A stretch of DNA of 64,000 nt from Limnochorda pilosa (GTDB lineage: Bacteria; Bacillota; Limnochordia; Limnochordales; Limnochordaceae): contig NZ_AP014924.1 of NCBI RefSeq assembly GCF_001544015.1, positions 620,001-684,000 on the forward strand. The letters run 5' to 3'. A model generated the notes under the pieces. The model did no database searches, was not told the DNA's origin, and saw only the letters and a program-made list of their open reading frames with translations. Position numbers and translations under genes: made by a program. This document shows, piece by piece, positions 1 to 8,052 of this stretch (position 1 is its first letter; every line of letters begins with the position of its first letter).

Positions 1-36
1 CCCGGGGTCGCTCGATCACGCCTCGTGCCACGAGGC

Positions 37-1215
37 TCACCTCTCCTTCTGCACGGCCGCCGGGGCCTCCGAAGGCGAAGGGGCGGTGAAGGGAGCCCAG
101 GCGGCCAGGAGCACCGAGGCCACCTCGGTGAGGTCGACGGCTGCCGGGCACCAGGTGATGCACCGCCCGCACCCCACGCAGCCCGACGTGGCCTGGCCCG
201 GGACGGGCTCGCCCCCCAGCTTGTGGAAGAGCCACTGGCGGTAGCGGGAGGCGCCGGAGGCGCGCACCGGACCGCCGTGGATGTAGCCGAAGGCCAGGCT
301 GAAGCACGAATCCCACCTGCGGCGGCGCTCGGACCGGGTGCCCTCCAGGTTGGTGGACTCGGTGGCCGTGTGGCAGCCGCACACCGGGCAGACCATGGTA
401 CAGTTGCCGCACCCGAGGCACCGGGAGGCGACCTCTTCCCAGATGGGACCCTCCACGCTGGCCCCGAGGGCCTTGCGGAGGGTGCCCGCCTCCAGGCGGC
501 GGCCCATGGAACGGGCCGCCTCCTCCACGGCTCCGGCCGCCCGCCGGACCTCGCTCTCCCGGGCGGGGCGGGGGTTCGCCGCGGCCAGGATTCGCCTGCC
601 TTCCTGGCTCCCCACCTGCACCACGAACCGGTGGTACGGCGTCGTCTGCTCCGTGAGGGCCAGGTCGAAACCGGAGCGGATGGCCGGCCCCGTGCCCGTG
701 GACGCGCAGAAGCAGGTGCCGCCCGCCCGGGTGCAGGCGACGGCAAGGATGAAGGCCTGCTCCCGCCGGGCGCGGTAGACGGGATCCGGGTAGGGCCCCT
801 GCAGGAGGGTCGCGTCCTGCATCTCCATCGCCGCCAGCTCGCACGCCCGCACCCCGATGAGGGCCAGGCGCGGCGGCTCAGCCTGATCGACCCGGAAGCG
901 GAGGTGGCCGTTCCGTTCGGCCTGCCAGAGGCGCACCCGGGGCGGGGTGAGGTAGGCTTTCCAGGGGAGGGCGCCGGCGGTGTACGCGAAGAAGGCGCCG
1001 CCGCCCGTGGGCTCCAACCGGTAGGTGCCCTTCTCCTGGCGGTCGGTCCAGCCCGCGGGAAGGTCCCGCACGCCCTCGATGGGGGCGTAGACCACCGCCC
1101 GGTCGTGCACGGTGGGGCCCACGGCGGCGTACCCGCCGGCCCGGAGCGCCCGAATGAGCGCGTCGAGGCCTCCGGGATCGATGACCGAAAAGCTGCCCAC
1201 CTCGGGGAGGATCAC
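37..1215 (-). CDS. 4Fe-4S dicluster electron-transfer protein (AsrA / sulfhydrogenase beta type)
   Basis: Soluble iron-sulfur protein of the type that passes electrons between a flavin/NAD(P) subunit and a hydrogenase or sulfite reductase module. Two ferredoxin-like clusters are visible in the C-terminal third: CLGCGNCTMVCP around residues 264-275 and CVGCGRCITWCP around residues 345-356. A Cys-containing GTCFCAS segment lies before them. I place the start at the GTG at 1215 because GAGGAGG lies 8 bases upstream; the ATG at 1299 has no ribosome binding site and would swallow the palindromic site at 1255-1270. The length (392 aa) is usual for the family. Any partner subunit downstream lies beyond the left edge, so hydrogenase versus sulfite-reductase function cannot be decided here. 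The family call is firm and the exact partner is unknown. Confidence 0.78.
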   Translation of the reverse strand: MILPEVGSFSVIDPGGLDALIRALRAGGYAAVGPTVHDRAVVYAPIEGVRDLPAGWTDRQEKGTYRLEPTGGGAFFAYTAGALPWKAYLTPPRVRLWQAERNGHLRFRVDQAEPPRLALIGVRACELAAMEMQDATLLQGPYPDPVYRARREQAFILAVACTRAGGTCFCASTGTGPAIRSGFDLALTEQTTPYHRFVVQVGSQEGRRILAAANPRPARESEVRRAAGAVEEAARSMGRRLEAGTLRKALGASVEGPIWEEVASRCLGCGNCTMVCPVCGCHTATESTNLEGTRSERRRRWDSCFSLAFGYIHGGPVRASGASRYRQWLFHKLGGEPVPGQATSGCVGCGRCITWCPAAVDLTEVASVLLAAWAPFTAPSPSEAPAAVQKER

Positions 1216-1254
1216 GCTGCAGCCCTCCTCTGGGGAATGGGAGTACAGTGGATA

Positions 1255-1270
1255 CGTGATAGTGTTCACA
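1255..1270 (-). promoter_or_regulatory. Rex/CRP-FNR-family-like operator over a promoter
   Basis: On the minus strand the sequence reads TTGTGAACACTATCACG, about 40 bases upstream of the iron-sulfur gene start. It contains TGTGA-N6-TCACG, close to the CRP/HcpR consensus, and TTGTGAA matches the left half of a Rex box. TTGTGA can serve as a -35 with TGTACT 18 bases downstream as a weak -10, so a bound protein would cover the promoter. Which regulator binds is inference. Confidence 0.4.
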
Positions 1271-1271
1271 A

Positions 1272-1583
1272 TCTCGTATTCGCTGCAGGCGATGGACATT
1301 CCTTCCGCAATCGCCGCGCGTGCGTGGATGATCAGGGGGTTGGCAACTGAGCGAAAACGAATCCCGCGGGGACCACGTTCGTCCCGCGCGGGTGCGGGCC
1401 CAGGGTTCGCCGCGGGCCCTGTGCACCCGGAAAGGGCCGGCCCGGCTCAAGTCGAGCCTGCTGACGTCCGAAGAACCGAATAAGAGGCCGTCTCTCTTGG
1501 AACCATCCTCCAGCGTACCGTGATACCAGGGCTCTCACCCCGCCTCGCGGTCGGACATCGCACCCTCCACGGGTGCTTGGCAG
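1272..1583. other. Intergenic stretch with no supported gene
   Basis: This stretch separates the minus-strand iron-sulfur gene from the small plus-strand ORF. ORFs crossing it on both strands are Arg/Pro/Gly-rich, lack ribosome binding sites and resemble no family I know. I see no tRNA, riboswitch or clear repeat. It probably holds divergent promoter sequence. Confidence 0.5.
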
Positions 1584-1814
1584 GTGACGGGGGCCTTGAT
1601 CGGCGGGCCGAAAGAGCGGCCTCGCCACGATCGGAGCGACTGCATCCAGCGGCTCTCCCAGGTGGACGACGAGATCCGGGCGCTGCAGCAAAGGCTCAAC
1701 CATCTTCCCAGGCAGTCGCAGGAGGCCCGGGAAGTCGAAGAGGAGCTGGATCGCCTGATCGTGGAGTATCTGAGGCTGAAGGAGGCGTGTGGAGACCAGG
1801 GCGCCGGCCGCTAG
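1584..1814 (+). CDS. small hypothetical coiled-coil protein
   Basis: An ORF of 76 codons from a GTG start. After a short basic N-terminus, residues 20-68 are rich in Leu, Glu, Gln and Arg with heptad-like spacing (RLSQVDDEIRALQQRLNHL), which predicts one or two amphipathic helices forming a coiled coil. The composition differs from the Arg/Pro/Gly-rich shadow ORFs around it. The ribosome binding site is weak, and nothing downstream on the same strand suggests an operon. No function recognised; it could be a small regulatory or structural protein, or a chance ORF. Confidence 0.4.
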   Translation: MTGALIGGPKERPRHDRSDCIQRLSQVDDEIRALQQRLNHLPRQSQEAREVEEELDRLIVEYLRLKEACGDQGAGR

Positions 1815-1885
1815 ACGACGGCGAGAGTCGTCGCGACGGCGGCGGGCGGGCCGCCGCTCCGCACACCGCCGTGCCGACCGGGCCC

Positions 1886-1906
1886 GGAACGCCGCCGTGG
1901 CGTTCC
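1886..1906. terminator. hairpin between convergent genes
   Basis: GGAACGCC and GGCGTTCC form an 8-bp perfect stem with a 5-base loop, between the small coiled-coil ORF and the convergent aldo/keto reductase. There is no T-tract, so it is a possible bidirectional terminator only. Confidence 0.4.
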
Positions 1907-1950
1907 GTCCCGGCCGGATGGATGGGCGATCGGAGGCGGCCCGCGCCGGA

Positions 1951-2955
1951 CTACCAGCGGAAGGTGTGGGGCCCGAAGTCCGCTTCGTAGTAGGGCACCA
2001 CGGCCCGGCCCGGGGCGGCCACCGCGTCCAGCCGGGCCCGGTCCTCGCTGGTGAGCTCCACCTCCAGGGCGCCTAGGTTGTCCTCGAGCTGCTCCAGGGT
2101 GCGGGGGCCGATGATGGGGCTGGTGACCCCCGGCTGGTGCGCCACCCACGCCAGGGCCACCTGGCTGGGGGTGCAGCCCTTCTCGTGCGCCAGGCCCTCC
2201 ACGGTCTCCAGCACCTCGAAGGCCGCGCCGGTGAAGTGCTGGTCGGCCCACTCCCTTCCGGGCTTGAGGCGGGCATCTTCGGGGGCCTCGCCGCCGCGGC
2301 GGTACTTGCCCGTGAGGAAGCCGCCTGCCAGCGGCGACCAGGGCAGGATCCCGATGCCGTAGGTGCGGGCCATGGGGATCAGCTCCCGCTCCACCCGCCG
2401 GTCCAGCAGGTGGTAGGGCGGCTGCTCGGTGACGAAGCGGTTCAGCCCCAGCTCCTTGGAGACCCAGAGGGCTTCCACCACCTGCCACGCAGCGAAGGTG
2501 CTGGTCCCCACGTAGCGTACCTTGCCCGCCCGGATCAGGTCGTCCAGGGCGCGCAGCGTCTCGTCGATGGGCACGTCGGAGCTGGGCCGGTGGATCTGGT
2601 AGAGGTCGATGACATCGGTCTGGAGGCGCCGCAGGGAGGCCTCGCACTGCTCGATGATGTGCCGCCGGTGATTTCCGAGGGCGTTGGGGTCGTCGTCGGC
2701 CATGCGGCCGTGCACCTTGGTGGCCAGCACCACCCGGGACCGCTTGCCGTTGGCCTTCAACGCCTTTCCGACCGCCTCCTCGCTGAGACCCCGGCTGTAG
2801 ACGTTGGCCGTGTCGAGGAAGTTGATGCCGGCATCCAGGCCTCGGTCGATGATACGGGCGGACTCAGCGTCGTCGGTACGCCCGCCGAACATCATGCAAC
2901 CCAGGCAGAGAGGGCTCACCTTGACGCCGGTGCGGCCGAGACTGCGGTACTCCAC
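1951..2955 (-). CDS. aldo/keto reductase
   Basis: Cytoplasmic NADPH-dependent aldo/keto reductase of 334 aa with a complete TIM barrel. The catalytic tetrad is visible: Asp and Tyr in FLDTANVYSRG, Lys in LATKVHG and His in DLYQIHRP. The C-terminal cofactor segment (PIIGPRTLEQLEDNL) is also present. The start is the GTG at 2955 because AAGGAGG sits 8 bases upstream; the longer reading frame back to 3051 has no binding site. It resembles the YajO/Tas-like AKRs that reduce aldehydes and ketones, and the substrate cannot be told. It is monocistronic and divergent from the MFS gene; the two could share the 250-base region between them for regulation. Confidence 0.9.
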   Translation of the reverse strand: MEYRSLGRTGVKVSPLCLGCMMFGGRTDDAESARIIDRGLDAGINFLDTANVYSRGLSEEAVGKALKANGKRSRVVLATKVHGRMADDDPNALGNHRRHIIEQCEASLRRLQTDVIDLYQIHRPSSDVPIDETLRALDDLIRAGKVRYVGTSTFAAWQVVEALWVSKELGLNRFVTEQPPYHLLDRRVERELIPMARTYGIGILPWSPLAGGFLTGKYRRGGEAPEDARLKPGREWADQHFTGAAFEVLETVEGLAHEKGCTPSQVALAWVAHQPGVTSPIIGPRTLEQLEDNLGALEVELTSEDRARLDAVAAPGRAVVPYYEADFGPHTFRW

Positions 2956-3144
2956 GGAATCGTCCTCCTTCTTGGGCTTGGCTGCCATCTGGTAGGTTAC
3001 GCCGGCGGGTGGGTGGAACCTGCCGAACTCACCTGCAGGTGATTCCATCAAGCGGACGAGACGCTTTGCTGACCTCCAGGCAGCCTTCGTGCCCGGATCG
3101 GTCTGGGCAGAAGGGCCCTCGCTCTCGCACCAGGCGCCTGAATT

Positions 3145-3168
3145 GTGCTACAGTAGGTGCTACAGTGG
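3145..3168. promoter_or_regulatory. 12-base tandem repeat upstream of MFS gene
   Basis: GTGCTACAGTAG is followed directly by GTGCTACAGTGG, two 12-base units with 11 of 12 identical. They lie about 36 bases before the MFS start. A 12-base period places both copies on nearly the same face of the helix, as expected for a tandem activator or repressor site. The binding protein is unknown. Confidence 0.4.
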
Positions 3169-3203
3169 TGAAGCATCGCCGTCTGGTTGAAGGAGGCGTG
3201 GCC

Positions 3204-4520
3204 ATGGCTGGCAGCGAGGGTCGGCTCGAAGGCTCGTCCCCCCGCGGCCGCACCGGGTTGGGAGAGCCCAGGCCCGATGACCGCCTGATCTGGATCCTGC
3301 TGGCGGCCTGCGTCACGCTGGTGGGGACGCTCCTCACCCAGTCGAGCCTGAACGTGGTGCTTCCCGTGATGGAGCGGGAGTGGGGGGTGTCGCACGGGAC
3401 GTCCGGCACGCTCTTCGCCGTCTACCAGGCGGGCTACATCCTTGCCAGCGCGGCTTTCCTCCTGAGCATGGATCGCCTGCGCGCCCGAGGGGCTGCCGGC
3501 TACCCGCTCTGGCTGCCCGCCCTGGTGGCCGCGGCGGCCGGCACAGCCTTCCCGCTCCTGGCCGGTGGGGTCGTCTCGGCGGGGGTGCTCCGGTTCCTGG
3601 CAGGGGTGGGCCTGGGCGGCGTCTACATGCCCGGGCTGAACCTCCTGGCCCGTCAGATCCCTCCCGAGCGAAGGGGCCGCTACGTGGGCCTCTATGTCGC
3701 TTCTTTCATCCTGGCCCAGGGCGTCTCCCTGGCCGCGACGGGCAGCCTCGTGAGCAGGCTGGGCTGGCGCGAGTCATACCTGGTGATGGGTCTGGCGAGC
3801 TGGGTCGCACCCGCGGCCGGGCTGCTCGTCGTGCGGCTCCTGCCGGCGCGCGAAGAGGTGCGACCCGACGCGGCGGCCGCCCCCCGGCCCGCGCGCCGGT
3901 CCGGCTGGCTGCCGGCCTCGGGTGTCTTCGCCGCGAGCCTGGTCTATGCCGGGCACAACTGGGAGCTGTACGGGGTCCGGTCCTGGCTGACCCCCTACCT
4001 GGCGCAGGCCTTCGAAGGTTCGCAGGGGCTTACGGCCGCCATCACCCAGGCCGCGTGGCTCAACGCGGGAACGGTGCTCTTGGGGGCGCTCTCCACGGGC
4101 GTGGGTGGGGCCGTCTCCGATCGCCTGGGAAGGATCCGCACCGCCGCCGTCCTCCTGGTCGCCAGCAGCGTCACCACCGCCTTGCTCGGCTGGAGCGGGC
4201 ACTGGCCGCTATCGCTGCTGGTGACGCTCCTGGTGCTCTCGGGCCTCTCGCTCAACGCCGACTCGCCCATCTACTCGACGATGGTGACGGAGATGGCCGA
4301 CCCTGCCCGCCTGGGCCGAGCTCAGGCGTGGCAGACGGTGCTGGGCTTCGGGGCGGCCGGGATCTCGCCCTGGGTGCTGGGGCTGGTGGCAGACCGGTGG
4401 GGATGGGGCGTGGCCTTCGGTGGGGGAGCTGCAGGCGCCTGGGCCGGGTTGGTCGTGCTGGCGCGGCTGGCCTTGGCGGGCGCCCCGACCGCGGTGCACC
4501 CCACGGCCTCGCGGCGTTGA
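3204..4520 (+). CDS. MFS transporter
   Basis: Major facilitator superfamily permease of 438 aa. After about 30 polar residues come twelve predicted hydrophobic helices, the first being LIWILLAACVTLVGTLL. MFS loop signatures are visible: MDRLRARG between helices 2 and 3, GRYVGLYVASF in the N-terminal half, and SDRLGRIRT in the C-terminal half. Family members of this general form (NarK/CynX/sugar-acid type) move small organic anions or nitrate, but nothing in the sequence fixes the substrate. The ATG at 3204 is chosen because AAGGAGG precedes it by 7 bases; the longer ORF from 3009 lacks one. A tandem repeat just upstream may control it. Confidence 0.88.
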   Translation: MAGSEGRLEGSSPRGRTGLGEPRPDDRLIWILLAACVTLVGTLLTQSSLNVVLPVMEREWGVSHGTSGTLFAVYQAGYILASAAFLLSMDRLRARGAAGYPLWLPALVAAAAGTAFPLLAGGVVSAGVLRFLAGVGLGGVYMPGLNLLARQIPPERRGRYVGLYVASFILAQGVSLAATGSLVSRLGWRESYLVMGLASWVAPAAGLLVVRLLPAREEVRPDAAAAPRPARRSGWLPASGVFAASLVYAGHNWELYGVRSWLTPYLAQAFEGSQGLTAAITQAAWLNAGTVLLGALSTGVGGAVSDRLGRIRTAAVLLVASSVTTALLGWSGHWPLSLLVTLLVLSGLSLNADSPIYSTMVTEMADPARLGRAQAWQTVLGFGAAGISPWVLGLVADRWGWGVAFGGGAAGAWAGLVVLARLALAGAPTAVHPTASRR

Positions 4521-4664
4521 GGGACGTCCTGCAGAGGACGAGGCTGGAACAGGTTCCCTTCCCTCGAACTTTTGAGGTCTTGCGCCTACGTCATTCGACA
4601 GACAGACGGGGGGAGGCGCGGTATCCTAGGCTCAGCCGTTTCTCCCCTCGTCGTTACGGCAGGT

Positions 4665-4698
4665 AGAGGCAGTTCCACCACCCGGTGGGACTGCCTCT
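4665..4698. terminator. strong 15-bp hairpin
   Basis: AGAGGCAGTTCCACC and GGTGGGACTGCCTCT pair over 15 bp with one G-T wobble around a 4-base loop. On the minus strand it starts exactly at the stop codon of the small ORF at 4698-5000; on the plus strand it lies about 145 bases after the MFS gene. No T-tract follows on either strand. It probably acts as a bidirectional terminator or 3' stabiliser. Confidence 0.6.
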
Positions 4699-5000
4699 CA
4701 CCTTTCAGTCGCGCCCGTCGCTAGATCGACCGGATGACGGCCCCCCGCCTCAGGCGCGTGGCGGGGGGAATGGGCGACGGTGATGCCGCTGTAGATGATC
4801 TCCATCTCGGGGGGGCAGCCCGGTGCGCCCCGGCGCCGCCGAAACTCGGCCCGCGGGACGACGACAGTCAGCTCGGCAGGCACCTGGGACCTGGTATGGC
4901 GCCGAACCTCGATGCGCAGCCCGGGGAGGCCGAGCACCACCCGATCCGAGGCGAACCAGCCCATGCACCGGGCCAGGGCGGCTCGCAGCGCTTGGCACAT
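4698..5000 (-). CDS. small hypothetical protein
   Basis: A 100-codon ORF whose ATG at 5000 is preceded by GAGGAGGGGAGG with 5-base spacing, which is the main reason for calling it real. The N-terminus is mildly hydrophobic (ALRAALARCMGWFASDRVVL) and the middle looks like beta structure (LRIEVRRHTR, ELTVVVPRAEF). It has no recognised domain. It is divergent from the SQR-GerA germination operon with about 200 bases between them, including a perfect palindrome, so it may be co-regulated with germination genes. The stop codon abuts the strong hairpin at 4665-4698. Confidence 0.5.
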   Translation of the reverse strand: MCQALRAALARCMGWFASDRVVLGLPGLRIEVRRHTRSQVPAELTVVVPRAEFRRRRGAPGCPPEMEIIYSGITVAHSPRHAPEAGGRHPVDLATGATER

Positions 5001-5047
5001 CGATGCCTCCCCTCCTCGGTGCGGGCATGTACCCCACTGCGCGCCAC

Positions 5048-5063
5048 GTGCAGTCCACTGCAC
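5048..5063. promoter_or_regulatory. perfect 7-bp inverted repeat between divergent genes
   Basis: GTGCAGT-CC-ACTGCAC lies about 50 bases before the minus-strand small ORF and 140 bases before the germination operon. It is placed to serve as an operator for either or both. On the minus strand TAGATATGG lies upstream and could hold a -10, but no convincing -35 pairs with it. The regulator is unknown. Confidence 0.4.
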
Positions 5064-5202
5064 CCCATATCTATGGAACGACCTGCCCCGGTGCGCCGTG
5101 AGCCGAGGGCCAGGCCCCACGCCGGGTTGTCGCTTCCGCCGCGCGGCGTGGGCATCCGCCCCGCTCCGGAGGGCAAGACTACCCTCCGGGTGGTGTTGGA
5201 TC

Positions 5203-8052
5203 TTGAAGCAGGTGGTGGTCCTGGGGGCGAGCTTCGCCGGGCTGAACGCCGCGATGCGGCTGCGCCGGCTTCTCCCAAGCGGAGACCGGGTAGTGCTGGT
5301 GAGCGACACGCCCGCGTTCGTCTTTCGGATCTCCCTCCCCTGGATCGTCTTCGGCAAGCGAAAGCCGGAGCAGATCACCGTGGACGTACGGCCGTTGCTG
5401 GCCTCCCGCGGCGTGGAGTTCGCCCACGACATGGTGGAAGGGATCGACCCGAAGGGGTGTGCCGTCGCCACCCGGGGCGGCCGGATTCCCTACGACTACC
5501 TGCTGGTTGGGCTCGGGGCCCGCCTCGACTGGCAGGCCGTGCCCGGCCTGAGGGAGCACGGCCACTCGGTCCTCTGGATGGACGACGCCCGGAAGATGGC
5601 CCGGTCCCTGGACGCCTTCCAGGGCGGGGAGGTCGTGCTGGGCCTGGCGGAGGGCTCGCCACACGTCTGCCCCGAGTACGAGATGGCCCTCCAGATGGAC
5701 GACTACCTCCGCCGGCGGGGCATCCGAGGACGGGCGGCGATCCACTTCGTCTCCTCCGAACCCCGCCCGTACGCCGTGGGCGGCGATGGAGCGGTCGCGA
5801 TCGTCGAGGCCATGTTCCGGAAGTACGGGATCATCTTCCACCCGGGCACCACGCCGGTGGAGGTGGGCCCCGGGAAGGTCGCCCTCAGCGACGGCAGCGA
5901 GATTCCCTCCGCGTTCACCTCCCTGAGCCCACCCTACGTGGGCACCGACCCGGTGCGGCGGACGCCCAACCTGGCAGACGAGAGAGGCTTCGTCGCGGTA
6001 GGCAAGGACATGCGGAGCGCGGCCCACCCGAACATCTTCGCGGCGGGGGACGCGGTGGCGTACGCTGGGATCAAGACCGGGCGCATCGCCGAGCTTCAGG
6101 CAGGGGTGGCCGCGGAGAACATCGCCCGCGAACTCCTGGGCCAGGCGGCGAGCAAGGAGTACCGTTCGGAATTCTTCTGCCTCAGCGACCTGGGGCACGG
6201 CCGGGGGATCGCGGTGTACGGCAAGGCCGCCCCCGGGGAGGACCGGCCCCGGACCTTCCAGACCCTGGGCGGCCGGCTTCCCTACTGGTTCAAGCTCCTC
6301 TTCGAGCGGTACTACCTCACCCGGCGGATCCCCGGGCCCCGGACGGACGTGGCCGGGCTGACACTGCCGCCGGAGCCGCTGGCTGCACCGGACGACGGCT
6401 GCGACGGGCGCTGGGGGGGCGTGCTGAACGAGCTGGGAGTGCTGCGGGTGCAGCTCAGCGCCCTGGGCCAGCGCATCGAAGCCGTACGGGCGAGCCTGAC
6501 CGTGCGGGAGAGCTCCGAAGGTCTCGACCACCAGCTCAGGCGGGTTCGCCTGGCGCTGGGGGAGAGCATGGACCTGGTGGTCCGCGAGGTGCGTCTGGGA
6601 GGCGGCGGTCACCGGCTGGCCCTGGTGTACCTCGAGGGGCTGGTGGACCAGACCCTGGTGGGTGAGCAGATCCTCCGCCCCCTGATGGAGGCCGCCCCCG
6701 AGCTCGCGGCCCTGCAGGCAGGCACGGGTCAGGACCTCCTCGACCTGCTGCGCACCCGGGTGCTGGCTGCCGCGGACGTGCAGAGGGAGCCGGACGCGGA
6801 CGCCGCCCTGGGCCGGCTCTTCGGAGGTAACACCCTGGTGCTGGCCGACGGCACCTCGGGGGCCCTGATCTGCGAGACGGCCGGCTACCCCATGCGTGCG
6901 GTGGAGGAACCCACCAGCGAATCGGGCGTGCGGGTCCCCCGCGAGGGCTTCACCGAGTCGCTCCAGGTGAACCTCTCGCTCTTGCGGCGGCGCATCCGCA
7001 GCCCCGACCTGTGGATCGAGGGGATGCAGATCGGGCGAGTGACGGGGACGCGGGTGGCCTTCGCCTACGTGCGGGGCACGGCCGACGACGCCCTGGTGGC
7101 GGAGGCGCGGCGGAGGCTCCGGCGGATCGACATCGACGGGGTCCTGGAGAGCGGCTACCTGGAGGAGTTCATCGAGGACCAGCCTTACTCGCCCTTCCCC
7201 CAGACCCTCCGCACCGAGCGGCCCGACGTGGTGGCGGCCAACCTCCTGGAGGGCCGGGTGGCCATCTTCACCGACAACACGCCGTTCGTCCTGGTGGCGC
7301 CTGTGGTCCTCACCCAGCTCCTGGGCGTGAGCGAGGACTACTACGAGCGGTTCCTCATCGGATCGGCCCTGCGGTTCCTCCGGTACGTCGCCTTCGTCGG
7401 GTCCATGGCCCTGCCGTCCGTGTACATCGCGGTCACCACCTTCCACCAGGAGATGCTGCCCACCTCGTTGCTCCTCAGCGTGGCCGCCGCCCGGGAGGGC
7501 GTACCCTTCCCGGCCATCGTGGAAGCGATGCTCATAGAGCTCATGTTCGAAATGCTACGCGAGGCGGGCGTGCGACTGCCTCGGGTGGTGGGTCCGGCCA
7601 TCAGCATCGTGGGCGCCCTGGTGCTGGGCCAGGCGGCCATCAATGCCAGCCTGGTCTCGCCGGCCATGGCGGTCGTGGTCGCCATCACCGCCATCGCATC
7701 CTTCTCGACCCCGGTCTTCTCGCTGGCCGTCAGCGCGCGCCTCCTCCGCTTCGCCTTCATGATCGCCGCTGCCGCTCTCGGCCTGTTCGGTGTGATGACC
7801 GTGGGCATCGCGGTGCTCCTGCACCTGGCCGCGCTCCGGTCCTTCGGCGTGCCGTACCTCAGCCCGTTGGGGCCGCTGGTCGTCCAGGATTGGAAGGACA
7901 TGGTGGTCCGGGCCCCCTGGTGGGCGATGAAGAAGCGGCCCAGGACGGTCGGGAGCCCGAACCGGTGGCGGCGGCCTCCGGGCGAGCCGGCGCGGGTGTT
8001 CCGCCCCAGGCGCCGGGAGGTGCCGCGTGCTGCCGCGGAGGAGAGGGGGTAG
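5203..8052 (+). CDS. SQR-like flavoprotein fused to spore germination receptor subunit GerA
   Basis: A 949-aa two-domain protein. Residues 1 to about 385 form a complete FAD oxidoreductase of the sulfide:quinone reductase / flavocytochrome c type: dinucleotide motif VVVLGASFAGL at the N-terminus, a Cys in HVCPEYE (residue 156) and one in FFCLSDLG (residue 326) at the places of the two redox-active SQR cysteines, the FAD segment IFAAGDAVAY, and the amphipathic tail PYWFKLLFERYY that anchors SQR to membranes. The third, usually peripheral, SQR Cys appears to be Leu. Residues from about 407 are a full GerA: soluble part (SMDLVVREVRLGG), FTDNTPFVLVAP, then 5-6 membrane helices. No stop separates the halves. 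The start is the TTG at 5203, with a weak GGTGG site. GTG codons at 6421-6448 could allow separate initiation of GerA. It heads a gerA-B-C-D operon. Confidence 0.88.
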   Translation: MKQVVVLGASFAGLNAAMRLRRLLPSGDRVVLVSDTPAFVFRISLPWIVFGKRKPEQITVDVRPLLASRGVEFAHDMVEGIDPKGCAVATRGGRIPYDYLLVGLGARLDWQAVPGLREHGHSVLWMDDARKMARSLDAFQGGEVVLGLAEGSPHVCPEYEMALQMDDYLRRRGIRGRAAIHFVSSEPRPYAVGGDGAVAIVEAMFRKYGIIFHPGTTPVEVGPGKVALSDGSEIPSAFTSLSPPYVGTDPVRRTPNLADERGFVAVGKDMRSAAHPNIFAAGDAVAYAGIKTGRIAELQAGVAAENIARELLGQAASKEYRSEFFCLSDLGHGRGIAVYGKAAPGEDRPRTFQTLGGRLPYWFKLLFERYYLTRRIPGPRTDVAGLTLPPEPLAAPDDGCDGRWGGVLNELGVLRVQLSALGQRIEAVRASLTVRESSEGLDHQLRRVRLALGESMDLVVREVRLGGGGHRLALVYLEGLVDQTLVGEQILRPLMEAAPELAALQAGTGQDLLDLLRTRVLAAADVQREPDADAALGRLFGGNTLVLADGTSGALICETAGYPMRAVEEPTSESGVRVPREGFTESLQVNLSLLRRRIRSPDLWIEGMQIGRVTGTRVAFAYVRGTADDALVAEARRRLRRIDIDGVLESGYLEEFIEDQPYSPFPQTLRTERPDVVAANLLEGRVAIFTDNTPFVLVAPVVLTQLLGVSEDYYERFLIGSALRFLRYVAFVGSMALPSVYIAVTTFHQEMLPTSLLLSVAAAREGVPFPAIVEAMLIELMFEMLREAGVRLPRVVGPAISIVGALVLGQAAINASLVSPAMAVVVAITAIASFSTPVFSLAVSARLLRFAFMIAAAALGLFGVMTVGIAVLLHLAALRSFGVPYLSPLGPLVVQDWKDMVVRAPWWAMKKRPRTVGSPNRWRRPPGEPARVFRPRRREVPRAAAEERG

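Noticed and set aside
5179-7446. 755-codon minus-strand ORF opposite the SQR-GerA gene
   Set aside because: Rich in Gly/Pro/His/Arg with no domain or binding site; a high-GC shadow of the real gene, which matches two known families.
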